Source: Calliopum simillimum
Taxonomy: Eukaryota; Arthropoda; Insecta; Diptera; Lauxaniidae
Direction: 5' to 3'
Assembly (NCBI GenBank): GCA_951812925.1
Contig: OX638372.1
Location: 1,798,001 to 1,862,000, forward strand
Length of the DNA: 64,000 bases
This document shows, piece by piece, positions 35,701-44,896 of this stretch. The translations under genes were made by a program, and so were the position numbers. The notes beneath the pieces were generated by a model. That model was given only the letters and a program-made list of their open reading frames with translations. It had not been told where the DNA came from and ran no database searches. Positions within the stretch are counted from its first letter, which is position 1. Each line of letters starts with the position of its first letter.

Positions 35701-36989
35701 TAGATTTCAATTTGTATATCCGATATTCGTGATTCGGTTTGTTGATTGTGATGAACAGAGTGTTGAGATCCTGAAAATGATGTCGTTTGATTATTTCTTG
35801 GTCTTTTCTTAAAAGCAGTCTGAAAGATCGTACTACTGGGCAATCGTGTGGTACTTGTTTGGGCATCAGGAACCTGAAATACAGTAGTTGAAAGCACAGA
35901 AGCAACATTCGGACTCTCATCTTTTTTAATTTCAGGTGCAACCATTGTTGTTGAAATGATGTCATTATGTGGAATTGGTGTTTTTTGTTCTTGTAGTAGT
36001 GCTGTTGGTGCAATTATTTCCACAAGCTTTCCGTCTTTTAACTGTGATTCAATAAAAGATTGGTGTTTCTGTGGTACTTTTCTCGAATGAATAGCCGTAA
36101 ATGTTTTCTCTTCCATTAAAATGGGTCCCAAAAATCCATTCTGGACGGGTTTAAATGTTGGAATAGGCGCTGGAATTTTATTCCTGCCGCTTGAAAAAAC
36201 CAAATCTGTTAATCTTGTACTTTGGATTATATCAGTGGTGCTTATGTAATGTCTGTCAGTTAATTGTTTCTTTTTAGTTAATTTGACACCATCATGTCCG
36301 TCTGGAAATTTTTTTTCAATGTTCTTTTCAGATCCAGACTTAATATCGTATTTTTCTAAGTCAATAAGTTTTAATATATCACCACTTTCTTGACGTGCTT
36401 CCCCTCCTATTTTTCCTTTCATCAATGAGAAATGATCGGCATCTTTATCTACGGATGTAGTTTCAGGTAACTTTGATGAATGGTGCAAAATACTTTTTTC
36501 TTCGTCATTTCTGACTGTAGTTGTTTCGTCGTTATTATATTCAGTTAGTGGCTGAAATGGTTCCGTATTGGAAATGTTTTTTTCTCGAGTTATCTTTTGA
36601 ATTGGATAATTTTTTCGGGGAATGACTGATGGTGTTGTTTGTACAGCTTCAAAATCTGTAGAATATGGTTCTTTGTAACGTTCTGTGTTCATAATTGCAA
36701 CGATATTGGAACTTCTGTTTTTTATGTCGGCATTCAGATTATTTTTCTGCATTTGAGACTCTAAAGACGGCATAATCGAAAAATTTTTGTATAATGTTGT
36801 TGGTGTTACCGTCGCTACAGCTAAAGTGCTAACGGTTGGAGTTGCTTCTGCATTATCTTTAATTATAGTATATGTAGGTGCAGCATAAGCGACACATACT
36901 TGCATCAATATAATTAAAAATGCAACGTATTTGTTTTGGTAAAACACGAAAACTTGTCTCCAAACCAGAGGCAAAACTGGTAAAGCCAT
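26796..36989 (-). CDS. Unrecognised single-pass (type I) membrane protein, 1531 residues
   Basis: Exons on the minus strand: 36989-34106, 34047-33960, 33864-33765, 28701-28396, 28013-26796. All junctions are GT..AG with matching phases. The ATG has a good context (GAAAATGG). Residues about 20-36 (VAFLIILMQVCVAYA) look like a signal peptide. The next 930 residues are Ser/Thr/Asn/Glu-rich with no cysteine-rich or known domain and many possible N-glycosylation sites. Exon 2 encodes a transmembrane helix (LVFACLATLLPLVVAVFLVF, near residue 970), followed by YFYQKY. The 540-residue cytoplasmic tail is acidic and polar, with a proline cluster (PPPSPPPPLL) and LTPPASP near the C-terminus, possible SH3/WW ligands. 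Intron 3 is 5063 bp and holds most of the repeats described here. Probably a fast-evolving insect surface protein; no function is proposed. Confidence 0.8.
29838..29990. repeat. Minisatellite of AAATTTCTGAAATTAAAATG
   Basis: About six imperfect copies of a 20-21 bp unit, in the large intron of the membrane-protein gene, immediately before a dispersed repeat copy. Confidence 0.7.
30001..30925 (+). repeat. Dispersed repeat family, 0.9-kb copy
   Basis: Starts TTGGCCTGGCCAAACATTAA and ATACCCTACACTGCAG, and ends GATCAAGAATATATATAC, CCTTCTCTGCGTTAC, GTGAATATACCCTGGGTG. Between lie about five tandem units of 130-150 bp, each with GAAGGTGCCACGCC-like sequence and a GTGAAATTCAG motif. Inverted tips ATACCCTACAC and GTGTAGGGTAT. 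Confidence 0.8.
32322..32368 (-). ncRNA. Hammerhead ribozyme, copy 1
   Basis: Minus-strand sequence identical to copy 3 (33341-33387). Core CUGAUGA, 6-bp stem II, GAAA, 2-bp stem III with AUAU loop, UC cleavage site, 5-bp stem I. Confidence 0.85.
32455..32527 (-). repeat. tRNA-like Pol III promoter region, copy 1
   Basis: Same sequence as copy 3 (33182-33254). Lies upstream of ribozyme copy 1 in the same orientation. Confidence 0.6.
32552..32737 (-). CDS. 61-codon frame inside the ribozyme element
   Basis: Starts MSLSNTLKKKKFLKLFGRT and contains RPDKVETPAIGIEFVPKEQL, ending in the next unit. The same start (MSLSNTL) occurs at 33524 on plus in the inverted copy, then diverges where the element ends. 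This could be the beginning of a longer element protein removed by internal deletion. No family match; coding status is uncertain. Confidence 0.3.
   Translation of the reverse strand: MSLSNTLKKKKFLKLFGRTRPDKVETPAIGIEFVPKEQLYQISINNTKTTIMIYQYVLTHK
32874..32920 (-). ncRNA. Hammerhead ribozyme, copy 2
   Basis: Exactly 552 bp after copy 1, same strand and same sequence, with all core nucleotides present. Confidence 0.85.
33007..33079 (-). repeat. tRNA-like Pol III promoter region, copy 2
   Basis: Identical to copy 1 at an offset of 552 bp; upstream of ribozyme copy 2. Confidence 0.6.
33182..33254 (+). repeat. tRNA-like Pol III promoter region, copy 3
   Basis: A box TGGTGCAGTGG (33194-33204) fits the consensus perfectly. 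B box GGTTCGTCTCC (33237-33247) differs from GGTTCGANTCC at one position. GGGC (33185-33188) could pair with GCCC (33249-33252). A full cloverleaf cannot be drawn confidently, so it is a tRNA-derived promoter head rather than a tRNA gene. Confidence 0.6.
33341..33387 (+). ncRNA. Hammerhead ribozyme, copy 3 (type I, minimal stem III)
   Basis: Stem I AUAGU/ACUAU; catalytic CUGAUGA (33346-33352); stem II GUCUUU/AAAGAC with loop GUGGCG; GAAA; stem III of two pairs with loop AUAU; UC then A, so cleavage is predicted after C33382. Every core position of the hammerhead is satisfied. Short stem III is the form found in retrozymes and Penelope-like elements. Confidence 0.88.
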
Positions 36990-37206
36990 TTTCGCATTAA
37001 AACTTTTTCAATCTTTTTGATTTTTATATCAATGTTTTATTTAATTTTGCATTATTACATTTTATGCTCTGCAGATGTTGATCACTCATAAAACAAATGT
37101 CTGAAAAATACATATGTATATTATAATATATAGTATGTATGTATGTCAAAATATATATGATTTTCTTAAATGAATATTAGTTTTAATAAATTAAATTATA
37201 ACAAGT

Positions 37207-37940
37207 CAGGGTGTTACCTTTGGTCTGGCCAAAAAATAATATACCCTATACGGCATTATTTTGAAAATTTTGCTTGTACAGGAAGTGCCACGCCTTCTTG
37301 ACTGCATTCACATAGGTTTTGCTCAGATTTTCCACTAACTATTCTAAGTATCTGTATACAATTTGATTTCATTATCTTAAAAAACGCTTTCAGTACAGCT
37401 TTTAGTATAACATTTTGAACCTTTTCCTTATATATTTAGAGCTTGCATATATTGCTCTGAGTTTTTGAGTGAAATTTAGTTTGATTTTCTCCAAAAATGT
37501 TTCAGTATAGCTTTTTGAAGCTTTTGCTAACATGGGAGGTGCCACGCCCTCTTGTCCGATTCCGTTTAGATTTTGCTCAAGACTTGCACTTACCGTCCGT
37601 AGTATTTATGTGGACCGATTTCACCCATTTTCAATAAGTCTAGCTAACTTTGACGATGGAGGCAGTGTCACAAATTTCATTGAATTATCTTGCTTAGTTT
37701 TTCCTTGAAAAATATTTCCACAGACAGCCAGCCTGCCAGCCAGCTTGCCAGCCAGCCAGATGGACAGACAGACAGACAGGCAGGCAGGCAGGCAGACAGA
37801 CAGACAGACAGACAGACGGACATGGCTATATCGACTCAGAAGGTGACGCTGATCAAGAATATATATACTTTTCAATACCTGCCACGCCTCCTTCTCTACG
37901 TTGCAAACGGAAGGACAAAGTGAATATACCCTGTAGGGTA
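37207..37940 (+). repeat. Dispersed repeat family, 0.7-kb copy
   Basis: Starts GGGTGTTACCTTTGGTCTGG and ends with the GATCAAGAATATATATAC, GCCACGCCTCCTTCTC and GTGAATATACCCTGTAGGG blocks. It includes a microsatellite of CAGC, CAGA and CAGG tetranucleotides at about 37727-37820. It lies just upstream of the membrane-protein gene start (36989). Confidence 0.75.
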
Positions 37941-38196
37941 ACCACGGAAAATTCGGCGTAGGCAGGATTGTTCTTATAAAAACACTAATTAATTACGACG
38001 GCAGAAAATTTTCTGCATACTCATTTTTTTATTTATTTTTCAAACCTAAAACAATATGAAAATAAATGCACTCAAAGAAAAAAATTTGTAAAAATGCAAT
38101 ATCTTCTTCAGATGATCAGGTACGAATTTTTTATTTACAGTTATTAATTATTGTTTTTATAAAGAATAATCCTGCATACGCCGAATTTTCCGTGGT
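37941..38196. mobile_element. 256-bp MITE
   Basis: Inverted ends ACCACGGAAAATTCGGCGTA at 37941 and at 38196 (reverse complement), 33 bp with about three mismatches. AT-rich centre. No clear target duplication. Confidence 0.7.
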
Positions 38197-39272
38197 TGCA
38201 ATAAAACTTTATTTTGGTTAAGGCTCGCCGTGTATAAAAATAACCAAATCCCAGATGTTTTGACAAAAAAAAAAGCTGATCGAACTTTAAAGTACTACTG
38301 CATGGAATAGGGTGGATTATATGTCAGTCGTAGACATGAACATGTAAAAAAAATTTTAATAAGTGATTTCATATTTTATGAAACTTACACAACTTAATTT
38401 TCGTACCTTTCCAAACCATAAAAACAATAGTTGGCTGCAGAGATGTTGGTGGAAACACCGTCAGTCGGAGCCATAAACATTCTACCACCTATATAAAATT
38501 TTTCGTAAATTTTCAACTTTCGTCATACTTTTCGATACTTTTCAATGAAATAAATAGAAAAGGTTTATGCGGCAGGGGCGTATCTATGGAGGGTGCTAAG
38601 GAGGCTCAAACCTCCCGCTTGGAATTTGCAATTACTTTGCAAAAATACGTATTAATAACGTTCATTTCGAACGAATAATTATCCCATGTTTTGAGCGGCA
38701 TTACTATTTTTTTTTTTTGTTTAATAGCCTAACACTTTCAATTCATATTAAATAAATAACAAATTCAAAATTACAAGGTTCTGACAATGGATTTCGGTGA
38801 AGGGGACCAAAAAATAATATACTTGCTTGGGCGTTTTGAAAGTTTACGGGGGTTTCGAAGCTCCCCCCTTTTAACGCAAAAAAAGGGGTCAAACAGAAAA
38901 GAGATTATAAAGGGTTAAAATGTTTCTTGTGTGATTTTGTTTTATCCAAAAGGCAGTTTTAAGGTTTTACAGTGGGTGAAATTTCGAAAATATGTTTCAT
39001 GAAAAAATAATGTTAATTATCAGAAATTATATTTTCTATATAGCTTGACTCGAGGCAAAACATTTGAGACATCGTGCAATTCATTCCGAGTATTTTTCAG
39101 GTTATAATAATATAAAAACCATAGCCATTTTATGCAAAGTCTCGGTTTGATAAGGTTTTTATTTTATTACGAGCTCTAAAATATTCGGAATAAATCGTAT
39201 GATATCTCAAATTTTTCGCCTTGAGTCATGTTATAGAGAAAATGTAATTTCTAGTACTTAACATTTGACTTA

Positions 39273-40827
39273 CAGTTGTGCTCAAAAAAATAGTAGTGAT
39301 ATTACCGGTTAGATTGTTTTTGTCATATCAAACTGATTATTTGAATTTGCGATATTTTTTTTTACCAATTTGTAACGCTATGAAAGCATAATAAGAAGAC
39401 CCTCTACTTTCAATTTTTACGTACTTGTTCTAATTTTTATTTGAAAAATTCGCAGTTAAGCTGGTTTTTGTGTGATCAAAATAATAGTAGTGTATGTGAA
39501 AATTTTGTCAAAAAATTAGATTAAACCGGATATTCCTAACAAAAAGGGTATTATTATAATCATTTATCAGTTTCGCATCGGAGTGCAACAAAAACTTTTT
39601 CAAAAATGGGACGAGGCAAGCATTGCAGTTTTGAGCGGCGTGCACTTATAAAAAAAATTGATTTCGAAGGGCAAAACTTACAAGGAAGTGGAAAATTGAG
39701 TATGTTGTTCACCGACGATGGTTCGAAATGCTATCACGTTCACCCCACGCCTTGAAAAACGCGGCCGACCTCGTATAATCTCCAAAAAGAAGAAAATCGT
39801 GTGGTGAGATACTCAAGACTAAATCCTTTTGCGAGCTCTTCCAAGATAAAGGATGAACTTAAAGTCAATGCCAGTACACAAACAGTACGAAGATATTTGC
39901 GGAAAAATAATTTGGCAGCACATAGCCCAAAAAAAGTTCCGCTTCTAAATAAAAAAACATGTAGCAGCAAGAATAAAATTCGCTCAAAAACACATCGACT
40001 GGCCAGTTCAGAAATGGAGAAATATTTTATGGACTGATGAATCCAAAATTGTGCTTTATGGTGGAAGGGGGTCTCGGCAATACGTAAGACGACCACCAAA
40101 TATGGAATTCGATCCAAGATTTACCTTAAAAACAATCAAACACGGAGAAGCTAGCATAATGATTTGGGCATGCTTTTTGTACAGCGGTGTGGGGCCTATA
40201 TATTGGATCCAAGAAATCATGGATCGGCACCTATACGTCCATATACTGCAGGAAGTCATGTTGCCATATGCTAGCGACCAAATGCCACTGAATTGGGTCT
40301 TTCAACAGGACAACGACCCCAAGCAAACTAGTAAAGTCGCCAAACAATGGTTTCAGGCCAACGGCATAAATGTTCTTAAATGGCCCGCCCAGTCGCCAGA
40401 CCTGAATCCCATTGAGAACCTATGGTGCGACGTGAAGAATGCAGTCGCCCAATGTCGACCGATCAATGTTTCGCAACTTTGGGAAACAGTTAAAGACGCC
40501 TGGGAATCCATAAATGTCCAAAGATGCAAAAATCTTGTGGAGTCGATACCAAAGCGCTGTGCTTGTGTTATTGCGAATAAAGGCCATGCAACTTAATACT
40601 AGTGATAACGTTGTGTTTTAAATAACCAATAATTTTAAAAACTTGTGAAAACTTTAATTTTTTTATCCCAACTGCCTTGAAATCTTGTTAATTATTTTTT
40701 AATTTCTCCTGAGGATACCACTCTAGTAAAAAAAATGTATCTCAATTTGATCAAAATAAAAATTCAGACATTTTTAAGGTCGTTTTCAATTTTATAAAAA
40801 GCACTACTATTATTTTGGACACAGCTG
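39273..40827 (+). mobile_element. Tc1-like transposon
   Basis: Tips CAGTTGTGCTCAAAAAAATA and (reverse complement) CAGCTGTGTCCAAAATAATA, both continuing GTAGTG, with TA at 39271-39272 and 40828-40829. The 1555-bp length is normal for Tc1. It carries a broken transposase. Confidence 0.85.
39606..40596 (+). pseudogene. Tc1-like transposase, frameshifted
   Basis: The start at 39606 (MGRGKHCSFERR) is followed by several frameshifts before 40020, so the product is split over frames. The last 180 residues are intact and hold the DDE catalytic signatures: WTDESK (first Asp), FQQDNDPKQTS (second Asp), and SPDLNPIENLW (Glu, 34 residues after the second Asp). The N-terminal helix-turn-helix region is recognisable only piecewise (GRPR followed by IISKK). 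It is inactive. Confidence 0.85.
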
Positions 40828-42546
40828 TATATTGTTTTTTCAGCTAAATACGCACATGAAACGTATTTTCGAAATTTCACACCACTGTAAAACTGCCGCT
40901 CAAAACTCTGTCGTTCAAAATACTGAAATCAACGTTATTAATAAGTTTTTTTGCAAGGTAATTGCAAATTTCAAGGTTTGAGCCTCCTTAGCACCCTCCA
41001 TGGATACGCCCCTGCCGCATAAACCTTTTCAATTTATTTCATTGAAAAGTATCGAAAAGTATGACGAAAGTTGAAAATTTACGAAAAATTTTATATAGGT
41101 GGTAGAATGTTTATGGCTCCGACTGACGGTGTTTCCACCAACATCTCTACAGCCAACTATTGTTTTTATGGTTTGGAAATGTACGAAAATTAGGTTGTGT
41201 AAGTTTCATAAAATATGAAATCATTTTTTTTTTAATTTTTTTTACATGTTCATGTCAACGACTGACATATAATCCACACTATTTCATGCAGCTGACTATT
41301 ATTTTTCTGCTGAGTATGATCCAAATAAGTAGTGCAGAAAGTTTCGAAGGGTATGAAATGACTTAAAAAAAAAATATTTTTCGACAACTTTGAACGGCCA
41401 CCATACACGGTGTGCCTTAACCCGTTTTAGACCGAACGTCGCAGCACATCAAATTTTTTTGCAGATTCTTTTTACTTATCATTCAAATGATGTATAAAAA
41501 AATTTTCGCTCGTGACTCCTCGACTAAATTTTGAGATAACCCCTTTTCCAATTGGGCCCTTTTCCCATATATAAAAAAGAAAATTTTTTTAACTACAATA
41601 AACAAAAATCAAAATAATTACATTCGATGTATTTTGCGAACCTGACCTCAGAATTACATACTCTATCGTGTATAGTTTTTGAGATATTTCAACCTAAAAA
41701 CCAAAAATACCGTGTTTTGCCATATTTTGAAGCTATATAACTATGTAACATATCATTTATTCGCTAAATCTGGTTAAAGTTCTTGAAAGCCTCAATTTTT
41801 TTATTTTTTATATATTTTAGAGATATCGTAAATCGAAATATTGGCAAAACGGGTGTTTGTAGGTTAGGATATCTTTGAGGAAACAAAAGATATCATCATT
41901 TAAATTAGGTTTAAAAGGCAAAGATTAGGACTTTCAAGTACCTTACCAGATTTAACGAAATTAAAATTTCTTTCTTATTTTAAACATATTCAACGATCCG
42001 ACTACTTTCAAATTCAGCCGTTTGACACCTCGAGTAAAAATTTAAAATAAAAAAAAAAACAGATTTTTAATGTATATTAGATATAAAAGTAACAAAACCA
42101 AATTTTTATTGCAAAACTAAACATTAATTCTTGATTCAAGAAGAAGAACAAAACTGTTCAACTGTTCTGTAATGCAGTGAGCATTTACATATGTGTTACG
42201 TGTATGGCATGCGGCTGAATTTAGAAGTAGTCGGTTCGATGAACATGTTTAAAATGTGAAAAAAATTTTAATTTTGTTAAATCTGGTAAAGTACTTAAAA
42301 GTCCTAACTTTTGCCTTTAAAACCTAATTTAAATTATGTTGATATCTTTTTTTTCCTGAAAGATATCCTAACCTAAAAAGACACAAAAGAACAAAAAACC
42401 CGTTTTGCTAATATTTCGGTCTACGATATCTCTTAGAAGCATGAAAATATAAACATAATTTTAATAAGATTTTAAAGAAAAAGATTAGAGCTTTTAAATA
42501 CTTTAACCAGATTTAACGAATAAATGATATGTTACATAGTTATATA

Positions 42547-43678
42547 AGGTGTGAGATCGAAAAAATCTTAGCACACGTTTTACCAAAAAATTTTTTTGGG
42601 TGTAAAATTTAAAAATTTTTTTGATCTAGTTATCTTTGAAAAATATGTCAGTTATTATTTTTAATGACAAACATGTTGATTTGTTGTGAGTTTGATCAAA
42701 ATGAGTGAAGAAAAAGAAGTACGTCATAAAATTATTAAAAATTTTCAAAAAAATCCAAATTGGTCTTACAAAAAAATTGGCCAAAGAATTGAAGGTCTGC
42801 CGTCAAACTGTTTCTAATGTTATTAAACAGTTTCAGGAGAATTGACCATCGATAGGAAACCTGGTTCAGGAAGAAAACAAGGAACACATTATATTGGCAA
42901 AGCCAAGAAAATTGAAAGCATATTGAAAAGATCTCCAAACACATCTGCTAGAAAAGCTGCCCGGTTAGTTCAGTAAACGTATGTACTGGCAGATGTTACG
43001 CTGCTTCCGGGTCAAAATTTTTATGTTGCTGATGCTCGAGGAAATGTCGAAGAACAATTTAGAATCCAAAAGCAGACAAAATTTCCTAAAAAATTCCTGG
43101 TATGGCAAGCTATATGCAGTTGTGGCAAAAGAAGCAAGTCATTTGTTACAGTGGGCTCTATAAATACCGAAATATACATCAAAGATTGTTTGAAAAAAAA
43201 AACTTCTTCCTTTTATAAGACAGCACAATGTGTCCACATATTTTTGGTCCGATTTGGCATCATGTCACTAAGGCAAGAAAGCTCTGGAGTGGTACCAAAG
43301 TAATAACATTGTTCTTGTACCAAGAGAGGCCATTCCTCCAAATTGTCCGGAGCTAAGACCAGTGGAGAAATATTGGGCTCTTGTGAAAAGAAACTTAAAG
43401 AACACAAAAAAGGAGTCCCAAAATATCAAAGATTTTAAAAGGAGATGGGCAAACTGTTCCAAAAAGGTGTCTGAAACAACTATCAAATATCTAATGGAAG
43501 GCTTACCAAAAAAAGTCCACGAGTTCATAAATAGTGGTTAGAACTATAAAAGTTATATTTTTCTGTAATTTGTAAAATATTATCAACTAAATAAAAAAAA
43601 AAAAATCAAAACTCTTAGATCAACCGTTTAAAAATTATTGAATTTTACATATGCTAAGATTTTTTCGATCTCACTCCT
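42547..43678 (+). mobile_element. Mariner-superfamily transposon
   Basis: TIRs of 27 bp with one mismatch, starting AGGTGTGAGATCGAAAAAAT (left) and AGGAGTGAGATCG (right, reverse complement). TA at 42545-42546 and 43679-43680. Length 1132 bp. It sits inside the right arm of the 41404-44896 foldback. Confidence 0.85.
42701..43541 (+). pseudogene. Mariner-superfamily transposase, degenerate
   Basis: Begins MSEEKEVRHKIIKNFQKNP with a helix-turn-helix region, then RKPGSGRKQGTHY. The middle, including the first catalytic Asp, is lost or scrambled. The end PNCPELRPVEKYWALVKRNL contains the terminal acidic residue region, and the frame closes with KKVHEFINSG at 43541. Frameshifts and deletions throughout. 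Confidence 0.75.
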
Positions 43679-43923
43679 TAGCTTAAAAAAATGGCAAAAA
43701 ACGATGTTTTTTGGTTTTTATGTTAGAATATCTCAAAAACTGTACACGATAGAGGACTGAAGACGGATTCGCGTTAAGCATCGCAAAACACATTGAATGT
43801 GATTATTTTGATTTTTGTTTATTTTAGTAAAAATTTTTTTTTTTAATTTGGGAAAATAGCCCAATTGGAAAAGGGGTTATCTCAAAATTTAGTCGAAGAG
43901 TCAAGAGCGAAAATTTTTGTATA

Positions 43924-44805
43924 GGGGAGATGTGTGTACCTTGGTCCGAGTGTACCTCGGTCCGAGTGCCGGTTGCCACTCAACAGTTGCACGTGTACGA
44001 TAATTTTCTTCTATGGAATTTTCTACTCATACCGCTGACTGATATAAGTAGACTTCAGACCGTCAAGCTGTATGCGTGTATAACTAGCAACGGAAAAAGT
44101 GTTTTTTGTGTGTAAAAATTTGTTTTTGGAGTAAGCTACGAAACGTTTTGTGAGAAACTTACTTTAAATATTTCAGTTTTACAACATCAGGAAGCAAGTT
44201 TAGTTATTGTTTTAAGCTTTTAGTGTGTTTTAGATGTATTTTCATTAACATGTGTTATGGGTGTTGACAGTTTTTAAAACATGCTGTCTGTGTGTACCTT
44301 GAACCTATGCATATAGACCAGCGAGCCTTTTTCGACGTGCAACCAGGAAGCCATATCGCCTCTCAATATAATATTATTATTATTATTTACGCAATTAATG
44401 TATTTATTTGCAAACATTTTTGTTTATTTAATTGTTTTTTACTAAATGCATTTTTTTGTGTTATAATTTTTGTTTATGATTAATTTTTTTTTTTATTGAA
44501 AAACATGTTACTTTTGGTTACATAATAAATGGTTATTTCATAATTTATTGCCAAAATACAATGTATTCTCTTTTATTTTTAATAGTCTAAGGTACACTTG
44601 CATGGTGTACCTTGGACCGTTTGAGATTACAACGGAAAAGGTAATATTTCTACTCAATGGTAAGACATAGAAATATCATTGTCACGTCATTTGATGCTGC
44701 AAGCATTGTAGAAATATAACTTAATCAAAAAACTAAAGTAACTTTTTTGGAAATTCCTGCACATTGAAAAAACTGAAAAGCGGACCAAGGTACACACATC
44801 TCCCC
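43924..44805. mobile_element. TIR element with GGGGAGATGTGTGTACC ends
   Basis: Perfect 25-bp TIRs (43924-43948 and 44781-44805) and TA target duplication (43922-43923 and 44806-44807). Extra copies of the GTGTACCTTGGTCCG segment follow inside both ends (near 43953 and 44605). 882 bp, no transposase. Confidence 0.85.
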
Positions 44806-44896
44806 TACATCATTTAAATGATAAGTAAACAGAATCTGGAAAAAAATTTGATGTGCAACGACGTTCGATTTAAAACGGGTTAAGGCACGCCGTGCA

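Larger units (their letters stand above)
38216..41423. mobile_element. Large foldback with a Tc1-like element in its loop
   Basis: Arms at about 38216-38703 and 40885-41423 share GGTTAAGGCWCRCCGTGTAT tips, GACGGTGTTTCCACCAACAT (reverse on the left) and GGGGCGTATCYATGGAGGGT (reverse on the right). Further inside, the match resumes at about 38950 against 40830-40890, so the left arm has an extra insert of about 250 bp. The Tc1-like element occupies 39273-40827. Confidence 0.75.
41404..44896. mobile_element. Second large foldback, interrupted twice
   Basis: The left arm 41404-42010 is matched by an inverted right arm in three pieces: 42200-42546, 43679-43923 and 44806-44896. Shared blocks include CCTTAACCCGTTTTAGACCG, AACCCCTTTTCCAATTGGGC, CATAGTTATATAGCTT and AGTAGTCGGTTCGATG-like sequence. 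The gaps are a mariner-like element and a GGGGAGATG element. Its left tip overlaps the right tip of the neighbouring foldback. Confidence 0.75.

Noticed and set aside
37727..37820. CRISPR-like array of short repeats
   Set aside because: It is a CAGC/CAGA/CAGG microsatellite inside a dispersed repeat in a eukaryotic genome.
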